Source: Alphaproteobacteria bacterium (GTDB lineage: Bacteria; Pseudomonadota; Alphaproteobacteria; Bin95). From it: a stretch of 64,000 nucleotides of DNA. Below, in pieces: positions 8,532 through 16,211 of the stretch. The stretch is taken from positions 372,001 through 436,000 of the forward strand of contig JACKII010000002.1 of the NCBI GenBank assembly GCA_020638555.1, in the 5' to 3' direction. Position 1 is the first letter of the stretch; each line of letters opens with the position of its first letter. A program made the translations under genes and the position numbers. The notes beneath the pieces were generated by a model that saw only the letters and a program-made list of their open reading frames with translations, did no database searches and was not told the DNA's origin.

Positions 8532-10025
8532 CTAGCTTCGATGCACCGGCCCGTTCGCCCCCAGGCGCACGCCGGGGCGCAGATGTCGGTAGGGCAGTTC
8601 CGCCGGGTCTGCCGTCACCGGGCCGGGGGCGGTGGCGATCAGGATTTCGCCGCCATCGAACGTGAAATCCGCGCGGAAATGCACCGACGATTTCAGCACC
8701 AGAACCGCCGCGTCTTTCGGCTCCACGCCCACATGGCGGAACATTTCCCGGTCGGCGGCCTGCACCTTGCGGCTGGCGACCACGACGCGGATGTCGTGGC
8801 CCGCGAGCCGCAACAGCGCCATCGGCCCCAGATCCATGTCGTTGCCGCCATAAAAGCCGCCGGTGCAGTGAAAGCGGCCGTCGCCGAGGCGCTCGACCTC
8901 GGCGCGCAGGCAGATTTTCTCGTCGCCGGGCCAGAAGCCGCCGAAACAGGCGGAAATCTCGCGGCCGGTCCCCGCCGCATGCGCCTTCGCCGCCACGTCC
9001 GGGTCGATATAGAGGCCGAGCACGGCGTTCTCCGCCCGTTCGGCCACCAGGGCGGCGAGCATGCCGGCGGTGTTGCCGTCGCCGCCGCCGCCGGGATTGT
9101 CCTGCGTGTCGGCGATCACCACCGGATGCACGCCTTGCTCCAGCAGCGTTTTCGCCTCCGCAATGGCGCCGGCGGGCGTGAAATAGCCGCCGTCGAACTC
9201 GTCCTCCTGCAGCGCGATGGTGGACGCGGCCGCCTCGGCCGCCGCCTCCGCCCGTGGCGAGGAACTGGCGTAGGCCAGGACAGCGGGCCCGCAGTCGGTG
9301 ATGTCGGCCGGCGGAAAGCCGGGGGTGAAGGACAGGCTCCAGATCGCCCCGGTCTCGCCCTCCGCCATGGCGCGGTAGACCGAGCGGGCCGGCTCCACCA
9401 GCGAGCACTGCCAGTTGATCGAAATCAGGAAGTCCAGCTTGCGCCAGGCCTTGGCCGGCTTGCCCTCGCGGAAGATGCGGGCCATCAGGGCGGCGCAGCG
9501 TGCCCCTGTCTCCGCCATGTCAACATGGGGGTAGGTGCGGTAGCCGACCAGCAGGTCGCTGTGCTCGACCATGGCGGCGGTGACGTTGGCGTGCAGGTCG
9601 AGGCTGGCGACGATCGGCACGTCCGGCCCGACAATCGCGCGCACCCGGCGCAGCAATTCGCCCTCGCCATCCTCCAGGTGTTCGCAGACCATGGCACCGT
9701 GCAGGTCGAGGAACACCGCGTCCACCGGCCCCAGCGCCGCCAGATCCTCGGTCAGCATGCGGACGATGGGCTCGTAGGCGGCTTCCTCCACATGGGCGGA
9801 CGGGCTGGCATTGCACCAGACCGTCGGCAGCAATTCCCAGTCCGACTGTGCCGCCGCCGCAAACCCGGCCAGCGGAATGTTCTTGCCCGCCAGCGTCGGC
9901 AGCATGGCGGTGCCCCGCAGCAACCCCGGCCAACCGTCGGTCCGCTCGAAATGATCGAAACTGGCCCGCGTGGGCGCGAACGTGTTGGTCTCGTGGTGGA
10001 ACCCACCGACCGCGATGCGCGCCAT
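8532..10025 (-). CDS. M81-family metallopeptidase (MlrC-like)
   Basis: Zinc-peptidase-like protein of 497 aa. The start at 10025 opens MARIAVGGFHHETNTFAPT, the conserved M81 N-terminus, with GGAG 6 bases upstream. Metal-ligand segments are visible in FLDLHGAMV and SLDLHANVTAAMVEHSDLLVGYRTYPHVDMAETG (about 110-190), and the C-terminal MlrC domain follows to the end. MlrC of microcystin degraders cleaves a linear peptide, but the family is widespread in bacteria without that pathway and its usual substrate is unknown. It is transcribed alone, convergent with the FAH gene and divergent from the phosphatase-like gene. Confidence 0.85.
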   Translation of the reverse strand: MARIAVGGFHHETNTFAPTRASFDHFERTDGWPGLLRGTAMLPTLAGKNIPLAGFAAAAQSDWELLPTVWCNASPSAHVEEAAYEPIVRMLTEDLAALGPVDAVFLDLHGAMVCEHLEDGEGELLRRVRAIVGPDVPIVASLDLHANVTAAMVEHSDLLVGYRTYPHVDMAETGARCAALMARIFREGKPAKAWRKLDFLISINWQCSLVEPARSVYRAMAEGETGAIWSLSFTPGFPPADITDCGPAVLAYASSSPRAEAAAEAAASTIALQEDEFDGGYFTPAGAIAEAKTLLEQGVHPVVIADTQDNPGGGGDGNTAGMLAALVAERAENAVLGLYIDPDVAAKAHAAGTGREISACFGGFWPGDEKICLRAEVERLGDGRFHCTGGFYGGNDMDLGPMALLRLAGHDIRVVVASRKVQAADREMFRHVGVEPKDAAVLVLKSSVHFRADFTFDGGEILIATAPGPVTADPAELPYRHLRPGVRLGANGPVHRS

Positions 10026-10152
10026 CCTTTTCTCCACTGTTCTAGTACTTTGGTCGAAAGTTACCGGCAACGCGGTTCGATGGCAAGGCCCAACGCGCCC
10101 CGGGGCCTGGGCAGCGTTGACACAGGGTGGTAGGGATAGGCACTACCCTGAG

Positions 10153-10731
10153 ATGTTGCGCGGGAAGGTTGCGGTGAAGCGGTGGATCATGGGGGCGTTG
10201 GCGGTGCTGGCTCCGCTTTCGGCCTGGGCGACGGAGCCCGGGCTGGAGGCTTTGCAGACTCCCAGCCGGACATTGATGCTGATCGAGCCGGAAACGGTGG
10301 ATCGGTCGGTCCCCGATGCGGGGGCGGTATCCGACTGCGGCGGCACGACTTGGTTAACCGACGCCGGCAAGGCCAAGGCCAGGCGCATCGGCCAGCGCCT
10401 GCGGGCGGCGGGGCTCGACAAGGCGCCCGTGTTCACGAGCCCGTCCTGCGCCGCGGTGGAGGCGGGGATCGATCTGGGCCTGGGGAAGGTCTCGATCCAG
10501 CCCCTGTTGCAGGACCTGCTGAAAACGCCCCTGACGCGCAGCCGGCAACGACAGGAATTCGGGCTGTTTCTCGCCGATTATTACGGCGGACCGCCCTTTG
10601 TCCTCATCACCCACCGCAACAACGTCCTGGATCTGAGCGAACTGTACCTTGCGCCGGGCGACGGGATCATCCTGGCCATCGATCTGAACGGCGATGTGCC
10701 GTCGGTCCTCGGCAGCGCCAGGTTCCGGTGA
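10153..10731 (+). CDS. Secreted histidine-phosphatase-fold protein lacking catalytic residues
   Basis: Exported protein of 192 aa: signal peptide to about residue 27 (SAWATEP), then the pattern of the histidine phosphatase superfamily (WLTDAGKAKARRIGQRLRAAG, VFTSPSCAAVEAG, FVLITHRNN). The motif that should read LMRHA reads LMLIEPE (41-47), so the phosphorylated histidine is absent, and the Arg expected after SSP is also absent (TSPSCAAVE). The second His remains (H154). It is therefore probably a binding or structural protein. The start is uncertain: ATG at 10153 or GTG at 10174 with GGAAGG just upstream. It converges head to tail with the ATPase gene, one base apart. Confidence 0.7.
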   Translation: MLRGKVAVKRWIMGALAVLAPLSAWATEPGLEALQTPSRTLMLIEPETVDRSVPDAGAVSDCGGTTWLTDAGKAKARRIGQRLRAAGLDKAPVFTSPSCAAVEAGIDLGLGKVSIQPLLQDLLKTPLTRSRQRQEFGLFLADYYGGPPFVLITHRNNVLDLSELYLAPGDGIILAIDLNGDVPSVLGSARFR

Positions 10732-11439
10732 TCAGGCCGCCGCCATCAACGGATGCCGCTCGGCCGAGGCGTCCGCCGCACGACCCTGCCAGACGATCCG
10801 CCCCGCATCCAGGATGGCCGCATGGTCGAAGCGTGCGCCAAGGTCGTGAACGTCCGCCGTGACGATCAACGCCGAGGCGCCCTCGCGGCGGACCAGATGT
10901 CGGATCAACTGTTCCATGCTGGCGGCCAGCACCGGGTCCAGGCCGGCGGTGGGGTCGTCCAGCAGCAACAGGTCCGGGTCGCCCGCCACGGCCCTGGCCA
11001 GCGCCGCGCGCTTGCGCATGCCGCCGGACAGCGCGCTGGGTGCGGCCTCGCCCGCCCGGGCGTCGAGCCCCACCAGCGAGAGCAGGTGAAACGCCTTTTC
11101 CCGCGCCGGACCGGCGAGGGTGCCCTGTCGGCGCAGCGGAAACGCCACGTTCTGCCAGACGCTCATGCCGTCGAACAGGGCGTTTTGCTGAAACAGCACG
11201 CCGATGCGCGGGCGCAGATCCCGCCAGTGCCGGACATCGGTTTCGCCCAGCACGTCCACCCGGCCGGCATCCGGCCGCAACAGGCCGGCGGCGCATTTCA
11301 GCAACACGGTCTTGCCGCCGCCGGAGGGGCCGACCAGCACCGTCGTGGCGCCCTGCGGCACTTCCAGGTCGACGCCTTGCAGCACGCGCTTGGCACCGAA
11401 GGCCTTTTCCAGCCCGGTCAGGGTGAGAGCGGAGGTCAT
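10732..11439 (-). CDS. Orphan MlaF-like ABC ATPase with altered catalytic residues
   Basis: ABC-transporter ATPase of 235 aa, closest in pattern to MlaF/Ttg2A (phospholipid or organic-solvent transport with MCE proteins). Walker A is GPSGGGKT (37-44), the Q-loop GVLFQQNALFDGMS, the signature LSGGMRKRAALARA. Walker B reads LLLLDDPTAGLDP, with Asp where the catalytic Glu belongs, and the switch region reads VTADVHDLG, with Ala where the switch His belongs. No permease or MCE gene is adjacent. The start at 11439 overlaps the stop of a 42-codon frame as ATGA; no strong ribosome site precedes it, so coupling is likely. Confidence 0.8.
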   Translation of the reverse strand: MTSALTLTGLEKAFGAKRVLQGVDLEVPQGATTVLVGPSGGGKTVLLKCAAGLLRPDAGRVDVLGETDVRHWRDLRPRIGVLFQQNALFDGMSVWQNVAFPLRRQGTLAGPAREKAFHLLSLVGLDARAGEAAPSALSGGMRKRAALARAVAGDPDLLLLDDPTAGLDPVLAASMEQLIRHLVRREGASALIVTADVHDLGARFDHAAILDAGRIVWQGRAADASAERHPLMAAA

Positions 11440-11564
11440 GCCGGCGCCCGCGCGGCGGAGAAGCCCGACATCTCGGCCGCGGCGGCATGGCGCGCGCGCC
11501 TCGCCAGGCGGGCGATGGCGACGCTCCGGGACTCGCGCGGGTGGTCGGCCCAATCCTGGCGCAT
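11436..11564 (-). CDS. Small hypothetical protein, 42 aa
   Basis: Short basic frame (MRQDWADHPRESRS to FSAARAPA) with AAGGA 7 bases before its ATG at 11564 and a stop that overlaps the ATPase start as ATGA. The arrangement suggests either a leader peptide coupled to the ATPase or a small partner. No family recognised and no membrane segment. It could be chance in this GC-rich DNA; the ribosome site and the exact overlap are the only support. Confidence 0.4.
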   Translation of the reverse strand: MRQDWADHPRESRSVAIARLARRARHAAAAEMSGFSAARAPA

Positions 11565-11834
11565 GGCGGTTCCTTGTTCCGTGGCTGCGGTACCGATTTG
11601 TAGCACGATGTGACGGCTGGGAGTATAGGGACGGCGGGCGCGGGCGCCCATGCCAATGTTGGTCACAGCCGCCGTTTCGGTCCTGTCGACCCGGCGGGGA
11701 TGCTGGGTTGATAATCCTGTTGCGGATTGCCGGTTCGGGGAGAAATGATCGGCAAGCCGGAATGGAAACCGTGCGCAGCGGCGGGTGTCGCTGCGCCTTG
11801 AGCGGTAGGTTCGCCCGGCTCCTGGTCACACGTC
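11565..11834. other. Divergent intergenic region
   Basis: Together with the small frame this spans 395 bases between the ATPase and the small membrane protein. No repeat, operator or sigma-70 element stood out; it must contain promoters for both directions. Confidence 0.4.
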
Positions 11835-12047
11835 ATGCCGTCTTATGCCAATCCGTTCGTTTACGCGCTCGTGGGTGTCTTTTGCCTGCTGGCCGCGGTG
11901 TTCGCTTTTCGACCGATGAAGCGTCTGTTCGGCGGGCGCCCCGCTGCGGCGGGCGGTTCGATCTCCGTCGCCGCCGAAATGGCCGTGGTGGCGTGGATGG
12001 CGCTGCTGATTGTCGGCATCTCGCTGGTCGCAAATGCGCTGCTCTGA
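11835..12047 (+). CDS. Small two-helix membrane protein
   Basis: Protein of 70 aa with two hydrophobic segments, about residues 8-25 (VYALVGVFCLLAAVFAF) and 48-68 (VAWMALLIVGISLVANALL), joined by a Gly/Ala-rich basic loop (RPMKRLFGGRP). A perfect 11-bp hairpin begins 9 bases after its stop, which supports it as a real transcription unit. No ribosome site is obvious before the ATG. Function unknown. Confidence 0.55.
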   Translation: MPSYANPFVYALVGVFCLLAAVFAFRPMKRLFGGRPAAAGGSISVAAEMAVVAWMALLIVGISLVANALL

Positions 12048-12056
12048 GCGCCGGTT

Positions 12057-12083
12057 GCGGCGGAGGCTGTTCGCCTCCGCCGC
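12057..12083 (+). terminator. Hairpin terminator after small membrane protein
   Basis: GCGGCGGAGGC (12057-12067) pairs perfectly with GCCTCCGCCGC (12073-12083) across a TGTTC loop. There is no T-run, so termination may be weak or factor-assisted. Confidence 0.65.
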
Positions 12084-12354
12084 GCGCCAAACAGCGGGGC
12101 CGATCGCCGGCTTGAGTCGCCAAGCGTCCCAGCCCCAACCGTTCGACGTCCGGTCTCACTCCTGACCCGGCCACCATACGCGTTTGCCCGATTGTACCCG
12201 GTGACCGCCGTCACAGTGTGTGCGGATCGCCCGGCGGCGCACGCGGGGCGCCGCTCGGCAGGGTCCCTTGTGAACGGTCCCGATGAAGGGTCTGGCGGTC
12301 GCGGCGGGAAGGCTTTTCAATGGCGGGGCCACCCGCAACGGAGGACCGCGCCCC
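12084..12354. other. Leader region of the dehydratase gene
   Basis: Upstream region of the enolase-superfamily gene. It contains a short inverted repeat GTGAC-CGCC-GTCAC (12201-12214), a possible operator, and a GGAGGA ribosome site at 12340-12345. Nothing else is recognised. Confidence 0.35.
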
Positions 12355-13464
12355 ATGAAAATCACCGACGTCACGCTCACCCTGTTTGCCTGGGACGACA
12401 TCCCGGCGACCCAGTACGGCCAGCACACCGGCAAGTTCGGCGGTTCCTCGCAAATGGGGCTGCTGCGGATCGAGACCGATCAGGGCCTGACCGGCCATGC
12501 CTTTCTCGGCTCGTCCTCCCGCGGCGGCCAGATGGACGGGCAGTCGCTGATCGCCTATCTCAAGCCCATCGTCATGGGCCAGAACCCGCTGGAGCGGGAA
12601 CGGCTCTACAAGGCCATGTACCGCCGCGCGCGCATGACGACGCTGCGCTGCATCGGCGCCGTGGACGTGGCGCTTTGGGACATTGCCGGCCAGGCCGCCG
12701 GCCTGCCGATCTGCGACCTGATCGGCCGGTTTCGCTCGTCCTGCCCCGCCTATGCCTCCAGCGCCGTGCTGGCCTCGCCGCAGGCCTATGCCGAAGAGGC
12801 CGTCCGGATTCGCGATGCCGGCTGGGCCGCCTACAAGATCCATCCCCCGACGGTGCCGGAGCAGGACATTGCGGTCTGCAAGGCCGTGCGCGAGGCGGTG
12901 GGCGACGACTACCGGCTCATGCTCGATTCGACCTGGTGCTATGACTACCCGCAGGCGCTGCGGGTCGGGCTCGCCATCCAGGATCTGGGCTTCTACTGGT
13001 ACGAGGATCCGTTGGACGAGGAAGACCTCACCAACTACATCAAGCTGCGCCAGCAATTGCGCATACCGATCATGGCGACCGAGTATTCGCCCGGCGGCCT
13101 CTATTCCTACGCCCCCTGGCTGCTGACCCAGGCCACCGACTATCTGCGGGGCGACGTGGCGGTGAAGGGCGGCATCACCGGCATTCTCAAGGCGGCGCAT
13201 CTGGCCGAGGCCTTCAAGATGAATTACGAAATCCACCATGGCGGCAACTCGCTGAACAATGTCGCCAACCTGCACGTCACCATGGCCATTCCGAATTGCG
13301 AGCTGTTCGAGGTGCTGATGCCGGCCGAGGCGCAGAAATACGGCCTGGTCGACGAGCCCGCGCCGGACGCCAATGGCCTGGTCCACGCCATCGACAAGCC
13401 CGGCCTGGGGGCGGAGATCGACTTTGCCCTGGTGGAAAAGAAAACCGTGGCCGTGTTGCGGTAG
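12355..13464 (+). CDS. Mandelate racemase/muconate lactonizing enzyme family protein
   Basis: Enolase-superfamily enzyme of 369 aa, probably an acid-sugar dehydratase or racemase. Start chosen from GGAGGA 9 bases upstream. The metal ligands fall at D191 (LMLDSTW), E217 (YEDPLDEED) and E243 (ATEYS), and the general acid/base pair is D267 (RGDVAVKGG) with H294/H295 (EIHHGG). The Lys-x-Lys base motif reads K161-I-H163, so the second Lys is replaced by His, placing it outside classic mandelate racemase. The N-terminal capping domain is complete. It is transcribed alone; the substrate is unknown. Confidence 0.85.
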   Translation: MKITDVTLTLFAWDDIPATQYGQHTGKFGGSSQMGLLRIETDQGLTGHAFLGSSSRGGQMDGQSLIAYLKPIVMGQNPLERERLYKAMYRRARMTTLRCIGAVDVALWDIAGQAAGLPICDLIGRFRSSCPAYASSAVLASPQAYAEEAVRIRDAGWAAYKIHPPTVPEQDIAVCKAVREAVGDDYRLMLDSTWCYDYPQALRVGLAIQDLGFYWYEDPLDEEDLTNYIKLRQQLRIPIMATEYSPGGLYSYAPWLLTQATDYLRGDVAVKGGITGILKAAHLAEAFKMNYEIHHGGNSLNNVANLHVTMAIPNCELFEVLMPAEAQKYGLVDEPAPDANGLVHAIDKPGLGAEIDFALVEKKTVAVLR

Positions 13465-13601
13465 GGGCGGAATCACCCCAAATACCAATGGTCCGCCGGC
13501 GCCCGCAGCGGATCGTGTCCGGTCCGCGGGACGGCCGACTGGTCAGACATGGCCGTTTCGGCTATCACCGCCTCGTCGAAGGCAACTGAGGTTTTTCTTT
13601 C

Positions 13602-14291
13602 ATGCGCCGCACGCATCCGGAATCCGGGGATCTCGACCATATCGACTGCTGGGTGTTCGATCTGGACAACACGCTTTACTGCTCGCGCAAATACGACCTG
13701 TTCCCGGCCATGGGCGCGAAAATGGAGCTGTATCTGCAGCGCACGCTGGGCATTTCGCGCGAGCAGGCGCAGCAATTGCGGGCGCAGTGGAGCACCGACC
13801 ACGGCACGACGCTGCGCGGCCTGATGATCGAGCACGGCCTGGCGCCGGATACGTTTCTGGAGTTCGTCCACGACCTGGACCTGGACCAGATCCAGCCGGA
13901 ACCGGCATTGGACCGGGCCATCGCCGCACTGCCGGGGCGCAAGGTGGTGTTCACCAATGCCACGGTGAAATACGCGGTCGACATCATGGACCGGCTGGGT
14001 GTCTCCGCCCATTTCGACCACATCTTCGATGTCGCCGCCGCCGACTATGTGCCGAAGCCGCAAATGCCGGCCTATGACCAGTTTCTGAAGGCCACGGGCG
14101 TCCGGCCCGAGCGCTCCATCTTTTTCGAGGACATGGCCCGGAACCTGGCGCCGGCGGCACAGATCGGCATGACCACGGTCTGGGTCGAGAACGAGCGCGC
14201 CAATGCGGGGCCGACGCCCGCCTGCGACCACATCCACTATATCGCCGAGGACCTGACCCGCTGGCTGCAAGCCGCCGCCGCCAGCCGCTGA
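13602..14291 (+). CDS. Pyrimidine 5'-nucleotidase-type HAD hydrolase
   Basis: HAD hydrolase of 229 aa resembling the Sdt1/pyrimidine 5'-nucleotidase group. The nucleophile motif is VFDLDNTLYCSR (about 18-29, both Asp present), motif II is KVVFTNATVKYA (Thr), the Lys is in YVPKPQMPAY and the acidic pair in FFEDMARNL. The length fits the family. Such enzymes remove phosphate from UMP, CMP or related phosphates. It has TGAGG 10 bases before the ATG and is convergent with the TorF porin gene. Confidence 0.85.
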   Translation: MRRTHPESGDLDHIDCWVFDLDNTLYCSRKYDLFPAMGAKMELYLQRTLGISREQAQQLRAQWSTDHGTTLRGLMIEHGLAPDTFLEFVHDLDLDQIQPEPALDRAIAALPGRKVVFTNATVKYAVDIMDRLGVSAHFDHIFDVAAADYVPKPQMPAYDQFLKATGVRPERSIFFEDMARNLAPAAQIGMTTVWVENERANAGPTPACDHIHYIAEDLTRWLQAAAASR

Positions 14292-14325
14292 GGCGCGGCC
14301 GGCGGGGCGAAAACGGGGAGGGCGC

Positions 14326-15102
14326 TCAGAAGCTGGCGCTGACGGTGAACACCGCCGTCGGGTCGCCGATGGAGCCGTTCAGGTCGTTGTCGATGTATTG
14401 CAGTTTCAGCGTGATGAACTTGTAGCTGGTGGCGATGCCCGCGCTCCAGTCGTGGTAGCTTCGGGTGCCGAACGCGGCCTCGTCGTCGATGGAGTTGTAG
14501 CCATAGGTCGCCGACAAGGTCAGCGGCAGGGGCAAGCCCAGTTCGGGCGTGTATTCGGCCGAAAGATGCGGGTAGTAGAAATCGCCGCTGGAGGCGAAAT
14601 AGTCCGGCGAATAGTTGAGGCCAGCTCCCAGTGTCAGGCCATCCATCGGGCTGTAGCTGAGATCGATCTTGCCTTCGAAATAGTCGTAGTCCAGCCCGGA
14701 CGAGGCGCCCGGATAGGTGTAGTAGATCAGGCCGACATCGATGCCGACGCCCATGTATTCGGCCGTGACGCCGCCGTAATAGTCGATTTCCACCTGCGCC
14801 TGGTCGCCATCCTGGAAGTCGACATTGGACGCCCAGATACCGGCATAGAGGCTGATCGGGTCCGCAATGGCCAGGCTGTAGTCGAACCCGCCCTGGATGG
14901 CCGGATTCTTGTCGGTCTGGCTGATGCCGCGGAAGCGGTAGTCGGTCGTCAGCGCGACATTGGCGGAGAATTCGCCGGGAATGGTGGGGCCGGCCTCCTC
15001 GGCCAGGGCCGGCGCGGCGCCGGCGGCGATCACCAGCAGCGGCAGGCAGGTCGCCGCGGCGGAGAGAGTGCCCAAGGTTTGGGCGAATCGTGTCACGAGC
15101 AT
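14326..15102 (-). CDS. TorF-family outer-membrane porin
   Basis: Beta-barrel protein of 258 aa of the TorF/TIGR02001 type. A signal peptide ending near ALAEEA is followed by SANVALTTDYRFRGISQTDKNPAIQGGFDY, the family hallmark, then repeating aromatic-girdle strands (GLYIYYTYPG-like, YDYFEGKIDLSY) and a C-terminal FTVSASF with terminal Phe. The start at 15102 is preferred because upstream in-frame ATGs add a polar, unlikely leader. It probably lets small solutes through the outer membrane; the substrate is not known. The upstream region is strikingly AT-rich, suggesting regulated or strong transcription. Confidence 0.85.
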   Translation of the reverse strand: MLVTRFAQTLGTLSAAATCLPLLVIAAGAAPALAEEAGPTIPGEFSANVALTTDYRFRGISQTDKNPAIQGGFDYSLAIADPISLYAGIWASNVDFQDGDQAQVEIDYYGGVTAEYMGVGIDVGLIYYTYPGASSGLDYDYFEGKIDLSYSPMDGLTLGAGLNYSPDYFASSGDFYYPHLSAEYTPELGLPLPLTLSATYGYNSIDDEAAFGTRSYHDWSAGIATSYKFITLKLQYIDNDLNGSIGDPTAVFTVSASF

Positions 15103-15357
15103 GTGCAAATGCGTCCATATTTGGCAATTAGGGAAATTGTTACTTCCCATCATTTGCAATTATATAATATAAAATGTCAGTAAGGATGGTAATATTGACG
15201 CAAGTATTTTGCGTTTATTTTGTGCATTGCGCGCTGCAAAAGCGGGCAAATGCCTGCCGTTCGACCGGCGATGCATGTCGTTGACAGGGGGCTGGCGCTC
15301 CGCCAAGTTCCGCCGCGACATTCATGCCCCGACATCTGACCAGAGGACGTTCCCGCC
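15103..15357. promoter_or_regulatory. AT-rich divergent promoter region with palindromic site
   Basis: Divergent spacer between the porin and dapD, far more AT-rich than the rest of the window at 15150-15240. TATAAT-like hexamers are present on both strands at 15159-15168. A perfect inverted repeat ACGCAA-N5-TTGCGT lies at 15198-15214, a plausible operator. A TTGACA at 15281-15286 could be the -35 of dapD but its -10 is weak. Which gene the palindrome controls is unclear. Confidence 0.5.
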
Positions 15358-16191
15358 ATGGCTGGCTCGTTTGCCGATCTCGCCCAAACCATCGATCAGG
15401 CGTGGGAGGACCGCGCCGCCATCTCCGCCAGCACCCAGGGCGCGGTGCGCGAGGCCGTGAACGAGGCGTTGGACGCCATGGACAGCGGCAAGGTCCGCGT
15501 CGCCGAGAAGATCGGCGGCGAGTGGGAGGTGCGGCAGTGGTGCAAGAAGGCCGTGCTGCTGTCGTTCCGCCTGAACGATTCCGCGCCGATCAAGGGCGGG
15601 CCGGGCAACGCCACCTGGTTCGACAAGGTGCCGAGCAAGTTCGACAACTGGGGCCAGGCGGAATTCGCCGCCGCCGGCTTCCGCGCCGTGCCGGGCGCGG
15701 TGGTGCGCCACTCCGCCTTCATCGCCAAGGGCGCGGTGCTGATGCCGTCCTTCGTCAATGTCGGCGCCTATGTCGGCGAGAACACCATGGTCGACACCTG
15801 GGCGACCGTCGGCTCCTGCGCCCAGATCGGCGCCAACTGCCACCTCTCCGGCGGCGTCGGCATCGGCGGCGTGCTGGAGCCGTTGCAGGCGGAGCCGGTG
15901 ATCATCGAGGACAATTGCTTCGTCGGCGCCCGCTCCGAAGTGGCGGAAGGCGTGATCATCCGCGAGGGCGCGGTGCTCTCCATGGGCGTGTTCATCGGCG
16001 CGTCCACCAAGGTGATTGACCGCCACACGGGCGAGATCCACATCGGCACCGTGCCGTCCTATGCGGTCGTCGTGCCGGGTTCGCTGCCGCAGGGGCCGGA
16101 CAAGCCCAGCCTCTATTGCGCCGTCATCGTCAAGACCGTGGACGAGCAGACCCGCGCCAAGACCTCCATCAACGACCTGCTGCGCGACTGA
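15358..16191 (+). CDS. dapD: 2,3,4,5-tetrahydropyridine-2,6-dicarboxylate N-succinyltransferase
   Basis: Cytosolic enzyme of 277 aa in the succinylase branch of lysine/diaminopimelate synthesis; it transfers succinate from succinyl-CoA to tetrahydrodipicolinate. The middle is a left-handed beta-helix with hexapeptide repeats (AFIAKGAVLMPSFVNVGAYVGENTMVDTWAT onward) and the conserved FDKVPSKFDNW segment precedes it. Length is normal. dapE follows after 20 bases, so two consecutive-pathway enzymes share an operon. Confidence 0.96.
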   Translation: MAGSFADLAQTIDQAWEDRAAISASTQGAVREAVNEALDAMDSGKVRVAEKIGGEWEVRQWCKKAVLLSFRLNDSAPIKGGPGNATWFDKVPSKFDNWGQAEFAAAGFRAVPGAVVRHSAFIAKGAVLMPSFVNVGAYVGENTMVDTWATVGSCAQIGANCHLSGGVGIGGVLEPLQAEPVIIEDNCFVGARSEVAEGVIIREGAVLSMGVFIGASTKVIDRHTGEIHIGTVPSYAVVVPGSLPQGPDKPSLYCAVIVKTVDEQTRAKTSINDLLRD

Positions 16192-16211
16192 GGGCGGGAG
16201 GCCCGCCGGCC

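Noticed and set aside
8541..10133. A 530-codon plus-strand frame opposite the MlrC gene
   Set aside because: The M81 protein on the other strand has the full family pattern; this frame has no recognisable domain and only low-complexity composition.
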